The notes under the pieces were generated by a model. It saw nothing but the letters and a program-made list of their open reading frames with translations. It did no database searches and was not told the DNA's origin. 64,000 nt of DNA from Hirsutella rhossiliensis (lineage: Eukaryota > Ascomycota > Sordariomycetes > Hypocreales > Ophiocordycipitaceae): positions 7,936,001-8,000,000 of the forward strand of contig NW_025408667.1 of NCBI RefSeq assembly GCF_020360975.1. Reading direction: 5' to 3'. The position numbers were made by a program, and so were the translations under genes. This document shows positions 33,901 to 47,650 of the stretch, piece after piece (the stretch's first letter is position 1; every line of letters begins with the position of its first letter).

Positions 33901-36900
33901 ATATATTCCTTATATTCTTTTAAGGTATCCGAGAAGATTAGGATATTATTTAGGTATACTACTATAAAGATATCTAAGTATTCGCGTAGGATATTATTAA
34001 TTATCTATTAAAAGGTAGCTAGTATATTTATAAGTCTAAATAGTATTACTAGATATTTAAATAGTCTAATTTTCGTTTTAAAGGCTATTATTTATTTATA
34101 TCCCTTTTTTATACGTATTAAGTTATAGGCGCCTTTAAGGTCGAGGGCTATAAACTATTTTTTACTATATAGTCGATCTCGTAGTTCCGATATAAGCGGT
34201 AATAGTATTCGGTCCTTTATTATAATATCGTTTAAGCGTTTATAGTCGATAACTAGTTATAGCTTACTATTTTTCTTTAGAATAAATATTACTAGGTAGC
34301 TTACTTTAGATATTAAAGTTTATATATATCCCTTTTATAGATTCTCGTTAAGGTAGTTATATAGCGTTTATAGTTACTTTTCGTTTAGGTTATAGATCTT
34401 ATAAAACGTTAGCGTTATTCTATCCTTAAGATAAATTTTATAGTCCTATTAGCTATATTTAGGTAACCCTATCTTAAGTTCTTCCTTAAAGAGTTTATTA
34501 TATTTTTAGTATTCTTAAGGGATATTCTTTATTTTATCTTATAGGCTTTATTCTTTCTTTTAAAAGCTAGTTTCTCTTAACTTAAGCTCTTTATTAATTT
34601 ATATAAGGTTTTTCCTTAAAGTAGTAATAACTCTTTAGATCTTTATATTATATCCTTTATTCTATTTATATCGGATACTAAGTTATATAGCTATATTAGT
34701 TAGTACGTAGGTCTTATTAGTCGATTTTATATCCGCTAGTTCGGTTACTATTTTTATTTATATTGCTAAAGCCCGTAATAATTTACTTAAACGGTTATCC
34801 CTTTTGTTCTATTTAATAGCTAAATTATTATAAAATTTTACTTTCTTCTAAATCTACTAGTCCTAGAAACTTATATCTTCGTCCTAATATAGCTAGCTAG
34901 TTTTCTAGTTAATTAGTAGGTTGCTCTCTTATAGCTATAGAAGTCTTAATATAAGGTTATATTCTTTAATATCTATAATATTAAAGTTAACTTATTTATT
35001 ATAGCCCTAGATATTAATATTAAGGTAATTAATCTTTATATTAATAATTCCGTTATTATAGTTAAAGGCCTCTCTTTCGATATTTATAAGTTTATATAGA
35101 TCTATCTTATATTTCTATATAAGTCGGTAACGATTAATAACTTTAGGTAAAACGTAATTACCTATCGCGCTATAGTTTAAAAGTATACGTATATAATATC
35201 CCGCGATTTAGATATCTAATACTATTTAGTCGCTATAGCTTACCGTTACTATATATAGGGTCCTTAGATCTTATTATATCGTGCTAGTCTATAGCCCTTT
35301 TATAGATAGTATACCTTATTTTTTACTTAGTCCTTATTTATTTTATTTAGGTATTCTTCTTTAATTTATTATTAATATTGTTTCTTTATATTTTTATCGC
35401 GTAGTATTGTATTAGGGCTTAAGAGACTAATTTCTTATAGCTAATCGAAGATTTCTTATTTCTTAACGCTATATCGTTTATATTATACTACTTTATAGTT
35501 AATTATATACTATACTTTATAATTCTATTCGTTCTTATACTAAAGGTTAAGTTTTCGTTCTATATCTTTCTATTTTATATATAGTATTTTTATATTAATT
35601 CTTCCTTAGTTAAATACGGCTTATAGCCTTTATATATATTACTAATAATCTTTTAGTATACCGTTATATCGTTTATACTATACTTATACTTTTTCGTATT
35701 TATAAATTCTATAGTTTAGGTATATATATTCGTTATAATCTTCTTTATTATATTTAATTCGTTATATAAGTCTTTAAAAGATTAATAGTTTAGATACCTT
35801 AAAGTAAGTAGCGCTATACTATTCCTCTATTTTAGCGTATTTATAGATTTTATATATCTCCGAAAGATATCTCGTTAATAAACTATAATTATCGCGGTAT
35901 TTAAGTAGTATACTATAATCGGGTTTTAATAATATAACTTAGTTGTTCGGGTAGCGTTAATCGATTTTCTAGTAGTTTAGTTTTATACTTAGGAAGGGTT
36001 TCAAAAGTACTTATCCTTTAAATCTAACTAAGAAGGCGTCGTATTATACCTTTATCTAGAAGTATATTATATAGTCTAAGTAAACGTATAAGATCTATAA
36101 AATATACTTATGCTCTTTATAACTAAGTACTATTCTTAGGTTATCTAAAAATTCTCCTTATAGTTACTATTCTCGTTATAGAGCTATAAAAGTATTAACC
36201 GCGGCGATAGCTATAGTATAGTCTCCTCCGCGTAGTGCCGGTTAATACCGAATTAATATAGCTTATTAGTTTTCTATAAGAATTTAAGGTATTTATTAGG
36301 TTCTAATTTTAAGTATTTCTTTAAATTCTTTAAAGTATAAAGCGTGTTCTCTAATTATAGTATTTTCTATTAGTAGTAAGAGTAGTAGTATAAGTTCGTT
36401 CTTATCTTCTATTTCTCTAAGTATTTCTTATTTTTTAAAGCTTATATCGTCGATACTTTATTATTCCTCCTTAGGTTATTATCTAAGTTTCGTAAGTATA
36501 AGGGCTATATCTATATCTTCCTTATTATATTATTTATAGACTGCCTATTATTATTATCGATTTTTATTTTATATATCTTCCTAGAATCGTTTACCGTTCT
36601 TCTTAATCTAGCCTTAGGAGACTCCTTTAAGATAAGGGTATTTTAGTTTTACGAATTTAACTTATTTCTATATTTTAAGATCCCTTCGTTATATTATTAT
36701 AAGGGTCTTCTTTAATAGCTTTAGGAACTATCTAATACTATCCTTATCGCTTAAGTATACTATATATTCGTCGTAGTATATAGTCTAACTAAGGAGTTTA
36801 TACTTTAGTTCCTATCTATTAATAGCGTTTAGGTATTTCTTACCTTCTAGGGCTAGTGCCTAGTAGGTTTTCTTCTCCTTATAAGGTTATCTATATTCTT

Positions 36901-37841
36901 TAAAGTAATATCTAAGTTTCCTATAGTTAAAATACTTTCCTTTACTTTTCTATATTATATCTAGATCTATCCTACCTAGGTTAGTTATATAAGCGTAGGT
37001 AATAGGAGTTTCGCGCTTCTTTTTATAGTTAGCGCGTTAGTTAAAGTTATTCTTATAGGAAGGGTTTTAGTTTCCTCTTCCTTATTTCTTTTCTTAGTAT
37101 TATATATACTATCTATCGTCGATTTATACTACTATAGTAATATAGTCTAAGAGGTTATTAGGTCGATTTTCCTTATAGAGCTTATCTTTAACTTCTTCTT
37201 TAAGCTTATCGTAGAATCGTAATATAAGAGGTTCGTCGTCCTAATTAAGCTTTAAGGTAACTTAACGGAACTTTATAGTATAATTTAATACTAAGATCCT
37301 TTATCGGAGTTCTTAAAGTTTTTATTTAGCTTTTTATTCCTCGTTAGTTATTCTAAATACCTTTATAATAGCTTCTTTAAATCCTTAAAAACTAGTAAAG
37401 ACTTTATCTATTTCGTTATCTTATCGCGCTAGTTAGTTATTAAGAAAGTCCCTTATAATAGGTCTAAACTAAGCGAGTACCGTTCTAAATAAATAATTTC
37501 CTATATAAAGTACCTTTTTAACTAAGTCTAAAAGTTTAGTAGGGTAAAACTAGTAGTAGGCCTTAAGTTAGGTAAGAAAGTCTTAAAGCGTGCTATAAGT
37601 ACCGTCGAATAGTCCTAGCTATTTTAGTTTAACTACTTCTTTAAGGTCCCTAACTTATTTATTACCTCCTCTATTCCTAAGTAACTATACCTTATATTAA
37701 AGGGTAATAATCTCGCGTATTATATCCTAAGGCGATATAGTAGCTTTAGAGTTAGTTAATCTAGCTTACTATATAGGCATATTAATAGTTACGATATTAC
37801 TTAAAGTAACGCGGTATTATACTAAATAAGAGCTTTTAACG

Positions 37842-38325
37842 TATAATAACTAGTATTATTCCTAAGAGATAAACTTATCGAGGGGTTTATATTAGTAGAT
37901 ATAATAAGGTATAGTCTAAGTAATAATAAGTATATTATATTAGTAATAAGTTAAAGGTCGTAGACTATAGACTAGAACTAGGTAATTAAGTAATCGGAAT
38001 TAAAAATAAGATTATAATAAAGATCGTAATAATTATAATATTAAAAGCTATCGAGCTATCTATCTAAAGGAGTATTCCGTTCTTTCCTTATATATTTTAA
38101 GAGCTTCCTTAGATCGCCGAGAGCGCTAGGTAATCCTATCGTCTAAGAGCGCTAGAGCGCTAAAGCGATCCTACGATCCTAGCTATAGAGCGTTAGAGCG
38201 CTAGAGTAACCTATCGCTCTAAACTTAATTAGCCCGTCGGTCCGTTTAATATTCCTTACTCCCTACGTTACGTAACCTCGTAATATATATTAGTCCCTAC
38301 GGTTTACTAGACCGTGGTCGTAATA
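37842..38325 (-). repeat. right (5') LTR of gypsy G
   Basis: 484 bp, the same length and layout as the left copy, including the tandem GAGCGCTA block; differences are RIP-type transitions. Confidence 0.92.
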
Positions 38326-38330
38326 GTAAG

Positions 38331-38975
38331 CGTAATAGACGTCTTCCGCTAACCTCTTAAAGTATAAGCGCTAGGTCTAGGCTAGAGCTACTTATACGGC
38401 CCCCTATATACGGTATACGTCGTAAGAGCTCCCTTACGCCGACTAAGTTAGGCGCCGCCGCGGCGGTAGTTATTACTAGTATACGCGTGCCGGCCGCGCT
38501 TATAAGGCGGCGCCTCCCGTCCTACTCGCTATAGCGTCGGCTTAAAAGGCTAGTATATATAGGTAGGCACGGGGGGCTACTAAGAAGCGCCTTACCGCCG
38601 CCGTAGCCGCCTACCGTAACCTCCGCGCCTTAGAGCGCTAGGGGCTCGTCCCTAAGTAGGTTCTTCCCCCTCCGCTCTCTTACCTCCGCTACTAACTCTC
38701 CCGGCGCTAGGGACACCGCCTCCGTCGCTTTATCGGCGGTCCCCTTAGCTATGCCCGCCGCTGCCGCTACTACTACCCCTACCGCCGCTGCCGGAGCTAG
38801 CCGCCGCCCCTTTACCCTTAGAGCCGCCGCCGCCGCCGACTAGCTTATAGGCCTAGAGGGCCGACTTAGCGCGCTAGAGAGCGCTGCCGCCGCTACTAAG
38901 GAGGAGGAGGAGGCTAATAAGGATAACGATAATAATAATAGCGAGGGTAAGGGTAGTAATAAGGAATAAGCTTAG
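38331..38975 (+). pseudogene. GC-rich Ala/Arg-rich coding-like segment inside gypsy E, second part
   Basis: After element G the same plus-strand, antisense, GC-rich character resumes. Frames read as Arg/Ala-rich (RRPFTLRAAAAAD, LEGRLSALE) ending in an acidic run KEEEEANKDNDNNNSEGKG near 38,895-38,960. With the 30.2-kb piece it may be an additional antisense ORF between pol and the 3' LTR, or a captured host gene fragment. No family recognised. Confidence 0.35.
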
Positions 38976-41900
38976 GAAGTCTAAGGGCTCTACCTTAAAA
39001 TAAACGCTATTTTTATCTCTACTTATACTATTATACCTATATTACTATAACTACTTACTTTACTTTACTTATTTTATAGTCTTAGCCTAGGCTACTACTA
39101 GTAGTTTACTAGTTTATTATTCTTATTTACTAGCCTATATAAGGTCTTAAACTTATTAAGGGCTATAGCTCTTATAAACTTATATATAGGTTCTTATATA
39201 AGGTTAAGGTACCTACGCTACTTAACGAGAACCTCCTAGCGTTTCCCTTAGCCTACCTTCCTTTAGCGTATAGTTTATATCTCCTTAACCTTAAATTCGT
39301 TATCCCCTTCTACCTTAATTATAAGCGGTTAAGCGTTTACTATTTCTTATTTAAATAGTAGGTTAAAGGAGGCTTAGCGAAAGAAGTTAGCGTTAATCTT
39401 ATTATAGACCCTTATTAAGAGACTATTAAGCTTAACTACTTATAGGCTAATAATCCTCTATACCGTAAACTTTATATATAGCTAGTCTAGCTTCTTTTTT
39501 AATTATACTAACTTATAGTTATAAAGGTCGAGCTATACCTTATCTCTTACTATAAACCTATCTACTAGCGCTTTAGTCTTATTAGCGTACTACTCTTAAT
39601 CTTATACTATAGCGGCTATCGCGGATTAATAGTATTCTATAGTTTCTTATAGCTTCTATATAAATATAGAAGCGCGGCTCTTTAATAATATACTACTATA
39701 CTACTCTACTACTATATTAGTAGTAAATAAGATTAAGGAGGGCGGCTTAAAGCTATATATTATAAAAAAAGGAGCTATTTTAATAAAGGATTACGGTCTA
39801 CTATTTAGCGTAAGCTAGGTAGTAGGAAGCTAGCGGTCTTAGTCTACTTAGTTATAAGTTATAACTACTTATAGGTATACTTATACTTCTTAGTTAACCC
39901 TCTTAGGTCCCCCGTTAGTCTATAGGTAATAGGCCGTACTAAGTAGCTATATAATTTAAAGTAGCTAGTATAGGTACTATTAAAAGCGGCTAGTTTAGCT
40001 TAACCTTTTATTGCTTATAATAAAGGCTAGCTAGCTATATAAGTAGGCCTAGTATTAAAGGAAGCGCTTTATATAAGCTTTTATATCTATAAATAGTATT
40101 AGCTTTAATACTACTAATTTACTAAGTCGGTCCTTAATTACCTATATATAGCGGTTACCGCCCTTTATAAGTAAGAGGTCTATTATAAAGTCTATTTATA
40201 TATATATATAAAGCTAGTTTAGTACTAAAAGCTACTTAAGTAGCCCTTTAAGCTATACCCTTTAAATCTTTATATAGCTATAAATATTATAGTTATAAAG
40301 GAAGCGATAAATATAGTACTATAAGAGGGGCTAGTAAAAGTCCCTTATAAGGCCTACTATTATACCTTACCTACCTAGGTAACCTATAACGCTAGAGTTA
40401 TAAATAAGCTAAACTAGCTTCTTTTAAAGCTTATTTTATTTATTTAGCTTTAGTAGTCTATCCTTCTCCTTAGCTTCTATAGTATATAGTACGCCCGGTA
40501 CTTATAGTCTTCCCTACTAACGTAGATGCCTTTATAGGTCGATATAGTAGTCGGCTACCTATACCTTTAGCTTTAGCTTTAGATCTAGGCGTTAAGCGCC
40601 GGACTCTACGGCGCGGCGTACGCCCTTATAAGTACGGTCTAGACCTACTATCCTATCTTATAGGCGTTAAAGGGCTATATCTTAAAATACTCTCGCTACG
40701 TATGCCCCTAAGCTAGTCTATCCCTCCTTACTAAACTAAGGTAAAGGTATAAGGGGAAGCTTATTTAATAGTAAAGGTATAAAGGAAAGCTCGTCTATTA
40801 GTACTACGCCTTCCTTTACTAAGGAAGCTCTTATATAAGTCTATAGCGCTTCTTATAGGATAAGCTATAAATCCTAGGCCTTAATATTTACTCCTATTAG
40901 CTAGTCTTAATCCCTTTAAGAAAGCGCGTTTAAGACTATAAAGTCTTACTTAAGGTAGTACTTAATCGAGAAGTTAAAGCGTAAGAGATACTCTACTTAA
41001 TAGGCTTACCGCTCTAAGAGGTACTAGTAGGTTATAAAGTACTTAAGATTCTTATAGTCTATAAGAACCTTAAAGCTCTTATAGCTCTAGAGCTCCGCTT
41101 ACTATTACTTAAGGTAGCTAATAATTACTAGTATCTCTTTATTATAAATAGCGTAATTCCGCTCTACTAAGGTTAGCTTATAAGAGTAGAACGCTACTAG
41201 TTACTTCTACCCGTTTACCTCTTAAGAGAGCGTTCCTCTAAGTACCTAGCCGCTATAGTTTACTTTAACTAATATAGATTAGTCGAAGTCCTATTAAAGT
41301 AGTACTAGGGCTTATAAGAATAGGTCCTTAAGTATATAGAACGCTCCTTCTTATATAGGCCCTTAATAAAAAGCGGTTTACTTCTTAGTAATCTTATTTA
41401 AGGGCATTATAATATAAGAGAAGCCCTTAATAAATATCTTATAATAGTTCGTAAACCTAAGAAAGCTTTATATACCTATTTATATAGTTAGGGCTACTTA
41501 GTCTTAGATCGCTTAGATCTTTATAAGAATCGCTTATATACCTACGCTTATATAGGTAATAAAGCTTAGGTACTTAACCCTCTTAACCTTAAATTCGTAC
41601 TTATCTAAGTTAAGGTAGAGCCTATAAAGTTAGAGGCGCTTTAGGATCCTCTATACTTTCTATATATAGTCCTTATAAGAGCCGCTTATATAGATAAGGA
41701 TATTATCTATATATATAAAAGCTAACTTATTAAGGAAGTCTTAAAGTATATTATTAATATAATACTAAAAGGTAGTAGGCGCTCTTAAAAGGCTAAAGGG
41801 CGTTATAAGCTACTTAAATAAGCTATAGTATATATAGAACGCTATCTTTTACTTATTACCCTTTAAGATCTATACTTTATAGAACGCCTATTTTATATCT

Positions 41901-44126
41901 AGCTTTATAAAATACTTTACCTTTAAGAGGTTATAGAGTATATCTAAGATTAAGGGTAAGGGGTAGCGGTCTAGCCTTATAATTATATTTAAAGCCTTAT
42001 AGTCGTAATAAAACTATATCCCGCCCCTTAGTTTATATATAAATAAGACTAGCGCTCTTACTTTAAAGCTACTTACTTAAATAAAACTATTATTTAGGAG
42101 GACCCTTAGCGTCTTCTTTAGTACTAGTAGCTCTATATATAATATACTATATAGCGGTCTAAATAGTATAAGTAGTTCTTACCCCTTCTTATTAATATAG
42201 AGTATAATCCTATAGTTTACCCCTAGCTTATATAGGTTAAGCTTATTTACTTCTTAGGACTTAAATAGTAGTAGGAGGTTATAAAAGCGCTTTAGTATCT
42301 ACTACTATAGCTTAGAGGGCGACTTTAGCTTCTTTATTTAAAGGGCCTTATCGATATCTACTAAGCTAACTATATAGACCGCTATATTAGCCGCTACCTA
42401 GCCTTCCTCCTACTTTACCTATCGTATAGTTCTTATAAAGATAGAGGTAAGGACTTCTTAGGCTAAGTATAAAGCTCGTACGCTTAGTCCTATACTTATA
42501 GAACTATTATTATAGTAGACCTATTATTATATAGGCCTAAACTATAGCTTCTTTTAGTATAAAACTAAGTATAACTTTATATATAATAACTAAGGTTTCC
42601 TAAGGATTAAGGGAAACTCTAGTTAAGGGATTATATAGGCTATAATAAGCTTATAGTAACCGTCGACCTCTATAGCTAGCTATATAATACCCTTAATTAC
42701 TATACCCTCTATTATACTTAAGGCGCCCTTTACTTACCTTAAGGCAATCTTTTTTACTAGTACTTATATTTCTTATATAAGCGCCTCGTTAACTATAGCG
42801 TAGTACTAGTAGCCCTCGTTTATAAGGGCGGCGATAGGTAAGGAGTTATTAACTATAACTTATATTAAAGTAGGCTCCTCTTCTATATAAGCGGATAATT
42901 CCTCCTTCTCCTTTACTAGTATTAGTAATTAAGGCTTTAAAGCCTATCTTTACTTTAAAGCCACTTTTTTTCCTTTAAGCTTAGGGGCGCGGAGTCCTTT
43001 TTATCGTTTAAAGTAAAGAGCAGTTCTATCTTCGCTACTTAAACTACTATAGACCGCTTAGCTAAAAGGAAGGGGCATTTTAATATAAAGTATATAAATA
43101 TACTATAATATAAGTAGTAACTATTAGCCTTCCTTTTCCCGATTTCCTTACTCGTTACTTACTTCGCCCGCTACTTAAAGAGTAAGATAATATAAGGGAT
43201 ATTTAATAATAACTTCCTACTATATTTAGCTTAGTCTATATAAGTAGCCGATATTAAGGTATCTTTATTAGTATTAATAGTTAGCTATTCCTTTTATAAA
43301 GGAGCGGTAATCTTATTACCGCTATATAGCGTACGCTTATAAAGCTTTTAGAAACGCGGCGTTTACTTATAGCCCTATACTACCTTTATTAACCGGCTTA
43401 TATACTCGCTATAGTTAGTAGGTATAATTATAAGGATAAGTAGCTCCTATAGGGCTAGCGTAATTAAGTTCTATAACTATATAAGCTTTGCGCTATCTTC
43501 CTATACTATAGTTCCTACTACTTATAAGAGCGTCTCTTTAAAGTTAGAGAGGAATTCGCTAAAGGTCTACCTATCCTTTTACCTAAGGGTCTATAGCCTA
43601 TCTTATACCTTCTCCTACTCTTATATATTACTAAATAAATATATAAGGTATTAGAAGAAGTCTTATAGGTCGCGTTTACCCTTAAGGCCGCCCTTATCTT
43701 AGAATCTAGAGATCTACTATATCTAAAGCTCTAGTAGTATATAAAAGAGCGAATACTACGCTATATTATAATAGCTATTTAGGCCCTATTTTATATCTAT
43801 TATAAACTTCGTTTATAGCTAGCTAAGGAAAAAGTAAAAGGACTTAAGCTTACCGTCCTAAGTTAGCTAAAGAAGTAGCTTTTATATTAATAGTACCGCC
43901 GCTATAACTAGTATTATAGAGGTTATAGGGGTTAACGCTAGTCTTATAGATAGCTCCCTTAGTATAGTAAGAACCTTATTCTTCTCGCTAGCTATTACGC
44001 TTTTAATTACTTCTAGGATAGCTATAATACTTCCTATCTACTTAAAGGGTAGTAAGGTACTCTCTTAAGGAAGCGGTACCCTTTTTAAGGAGATATTTAT
44101 TAGATCTATTAGTCGATAGCTTATAC

Positions 44127-44312
44127 TATTATAGAGTAAGTAGAGGCGTATATATAGGTACTATCTATAAGATAATATTAATAAGCTATATAGAGCTCTT
44201 TTATACGCGGCTAGCCTATATATATATATATAAGATCCGGCCCTTTATATATAACTATATAGCTTAAGCTATAGCCTAAGCTTATAACTTATAATAGTTA
44301 AAGACTCTTATA
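44127..44312 (-). repeat. right (5') LTR of gypsy E
   Basis: 186 bp, aligned along its length with 29,445-29,630; differences are mostly transitions at RIP-type sites. Confidence 0.9.
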
Positions 44313-47300
44313 AGATAAACTCTAAACTATAAGATCGGGATTTTATAAGACTATAGCCTCTTAGAAATAACTACTTTAAAGGACGTTAAAATCTATAATT
44401 AAGACCCTATATTTATAAAAAAGATCTAATATATAGTCGCTTCCTTCCTAACCTTATAAAAGGACTAAGGTATTATTAAGGTCTACCTAGACTACTATAT
44501 ATATATTCTACTACTAGAAAATTAGTACTTATAAAAACTAGCGTTTAAGGCTTACCTACTTAGCTAAAAAGATAAGGTACTAATTAATTAAACCTATAAA
44601 GACCTATATTAAAAGGGGTATATAAAATAAGCTATAAAGGTAACTTTATTCTCTTACCCTATATTTATAGTCTAGAGAACTATATATAGTAACGAAAAGG
44701 GCTAAATAGTAATAGACCTACGTGCTCTTAATAGTATAGCTATCTTAGACGCTTACTTAATACTACTTTAAAGAGATATAATTTAGAAGCTATAAAGGAA
44801 ACGCTTTATTTCCGCTATAAATACTTAGTCTTTCTTTTATTAGTTCTTTATTTATAAGGAGTATTAAGAAAGGTTTATAGTAATTAGCTATAAAGGCTTA
44901 AAATAACTAACGGTAGCCTTAATAGGATATAAGAACTTACTTATATACGTTTAAAGATTTATAAACTAAATCCTTTAAGAATATATAGACTATTCCTCTA
45001 AGTATATCGATAATATTATAATATACTTAGATATAAAAAACGACTATATTCGTTACTTTTAAGCTATCTTTTAACTCTTTATAGACTATAACCTAGCCCT
45101 AGCTAAATCGATATTATTTCTAAGCTACTTATATATAAAACTATTAGGATTTTAAGTCGATAATATTAGCTTAATAAATACTAAAGAATAAGTATAGGTA
45201 TTATAGGATATAAAGTTTCTAAATACCTTATAAGTACTAGAAAAGTAGCTCGGCTTAGTTAACTAACTATAGTACTTAGTAGCTTACTTCTTTTAAAGGG
45301 TAAAGGCGCTCTAGGTTTAGAAAATAGCGATACTTAAGGAAGTATAGGATAGTTAAGCGCTACTTAAAGGATCGGTAAGGAATAGATATACCTTTAAGGT
45401 AATATACTAACTATCCTTAGTAAAAGAATAGGCTTTTTAAGATATTATAAACGCTTTTATAAAACTAACGTAGCTATATTATTTCGACCTATAATAGCTA
45501 TTATTCCTATAAATTAATACTAGCTATAAGCTAAGCTTTATAATAGTAGCCTTTTGCTTAGTACTAAGGGTAGACTAGAACCTAGGAAGGACCTTACCTT
45601 AAATAAGTATCTAATTAATCCTTTACCTTAGTAAACGCTTAACTAACGGAGAGCTTAAATACTAGCCTATTAAACTTAAAGTTACTTATCTTTCCTAGGT
45701 ATATTAAAAGCTCTAGTTATATATTATCTCTACCTTACTATTAAAGGTCGTTATACTAACTAACTATATTATTATAAGTATAATCCTAAAATAAATATTA
45801 CTATTTACTATTAGTATAAAGATAAATAATTAGCTTATACTTACTTTATAGTACCTTAGCTAGTTTCCCTTAAAGGTCTACTATATTCCTAGAACTATAA
45901 ATATCCTTACTAATATACTATCTCGACTACTATCTATAATACCTAGGAAATATAAACCTAGGGAATTAAACTACGTTTAAGAAGATAAAGCGCTAGTTAA
46001 ATATATATATATAGTTATAGAATCCTTTATTTAACCTAACCTATACTAAAAGATCTAAGAAGTATATATAAAAGAACCTAGGTAGGCTAGTATACTAAAG
46101 TAGCTTAGAAGCAATAAGTCTTAGGTCGGTCTCTTATTTATCTAGTAAAATAAGTTACTTTACTTAGTTAAGTCTAAAGGTTGTTATTAGCTTTATATCC
46201 TTACTATTTATACTAAGGAAATTATCGCTAATAACTATACGCGTAAATTTTACTTTAGATAGTAAAGAATATAAAAGGAGTTATCTTCTACGTTTACTAT
46301 TACTAGCTTTAAAAAACTTATTAATAGCTTTATTAATAAGTATAACGCTTACTATAAAAACTAAACTAACTAGTTAAAGGCCCTTAGTAAGTTAGTTTTA
46401 ATTACTTCCTTAGCCTTACCTTTTTATATAATCGCTATAGATTTTATTATAGGGCTTTTAAACGTCCTTATAGACTAAACTTTATAGATACTACTTATTA
46501 GGGTTTACTATAATATACTACTAACGGTAACTAATAAGTTCTTAAAAATAAAGCTCCTTATCTTAGGCTATAATTAGTTTACTATAAAAGACTAAGCTAA
46601 GGTACTATTTACTAAGTTAATATACTATAATTAAGGAATTCCCGCTTAAATTATTTTTAACTAAGACCCTAGGTTCCTTTTAGCGTTTTAAAAAGGACTA
46701 TAAATAGTATATAGGTCTAAGTTACTAGTATTTATAGCTTAGTATTCTTAGACTAATAGCTTATTAAAATAATATAAAAAAGTAGTTAAAACTATACTTT
46801 AGTTCTTTATAACTAACTTTTTATCTTATTAATAAGTTAATATATTACTATTACTTTAATTTACCCTTAATAACTCTTACTCTTTAGTAATCGGTACCTT
46901 TTTAAGCGAGCTATTAACTAAGATATAGGTAGAGGATAGTAAGCAATACCTTAAAGAAGGCCCTTTATAAATAGATAGGGAGATACTCTAAGACTAAGCT
47001 AGGATCTTAATCGCTTTAGCTTAAGTAAGAATAAAAAAGTAATATAATATAAAGCATTAAGCGCTAGAGTTTAAGCTTAGAAACTAAGTATAGCTCTAGC
47101 TAGGAAAAGGATATAGTATAGCTAATAAATAGGTAGCGAAGTTAAAGGAACGCTATATAAGACTATTTAAAGTCCTTAAATAGATCGGCTATCTAGCTTA
47201 CTACCTTAACTTAGCTAGATCCTTAAATATTTATAACGTTATTTCTATTATATAGCTATAGCTAGCTAAATAACTAAACGCCTAACTTAGCTTAGAACCT

Positions 47301-47650
47301 AATACTAACTACTAAGAAGTTAAAAGAATCCTTAACTCTAAAACTTATAAATATAGCTAAGGAACTACTTATATAAAATACCTTATTAGCTAAAAAGGCT
47401 AGCTAAGTAGCTATAATTCCTAGGTAGCTACTAAGGATATTATTACTAAAGACCTTATTAAAGAATTTAATATATAGTAAGGAGCGTTATAAGGTTATAT
47501 TACTTATACTTAAAAGCTCTATATACGCGCTATATAATAGTATAAGCCGCTATAGCTAAGGGAGAAATAATAGTATATAGTACGCGCTATTATTATTTAT
47601 TTTCTTAAAAGTCTAAGGATAGGTTAACTAGCTAATAAGTATTAATAAGC

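Larger units (their letters stand above)
30446..38330 (-). mobile_element. gypsy G with 484-bp LTRs and TSD GTAAG, nested in gypsy E
   Basis: LTRs 30,451-30,934 and 37,842-38,325 are both 484 bp and flanked by GTAAG (30,446-30,450; 38,326-38,330). The inner part is RIP-saturated. Minus-strand reading gives gag at about 37,780-37,150 (LARQDNEIDKVF and LNQDDEPLILRFYDKLKEE-type blocks), RT with YLNNILIFSD near 33,950 (YLDD converted to YLNN by RIP), FLGFINYYQRFIKDFGKII near 33,690 and RNase H to about 33,150. Integrase would follow at lower coordinates. This is the youngest element of the D-E-G nest. Confidence 0.92.
29440..44317 (-). mobile_element. gypsy E with 186-bp LTRs and TSD AGATA, carrying nested gypsy G
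   Basis: Direct repeats 29,445-29,630 and 44,127-44,312 are both 186 bp (start TATTATAGAGTA, end GACTCTTATA) and are bordered by AGATA (29,440-29,444; 44,313-44,317). On the minus strand RT is readable at about 42,060-41,100: [25 protein letters not shown]-like block, YIDNILIYISGS near 41,700. This gives a minus-strand Ty3/gypsy. Gag is expected at higher and integrase at lower coordinates. The element is RIP-saturated. Without element G it is about 7 kb. Confidence 0.88.
27500..47650 (+). pseudogene. gypsy D relic: protease, RT, RNase H, integrase, split by solo LTR and element E
   Basis: A RIP-destroyed plus-strand Ty3/gypsy element. A retropepsin-like region (about 28,030-28,790; FKTKGLN, then VNILNSKGIISISLYSK) is interrupted by the solo LTR at 28,815 and element E at 29,445, and the frame resumes at 44,318 with RT: IDLRALNSIAILDAY (about 44,720), YIDNIIIYLD (about 45,004) where the motif's second Asp is changed to Asn, and LVNAF-type RNase H further on. 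Integrase-like sequence follows near 46,430-46,900. Removing the two insertions and one copy of each duplication makes the sequence contiguous. Outer ends are approximate and LTRs were not found. Confidence 0.7.
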
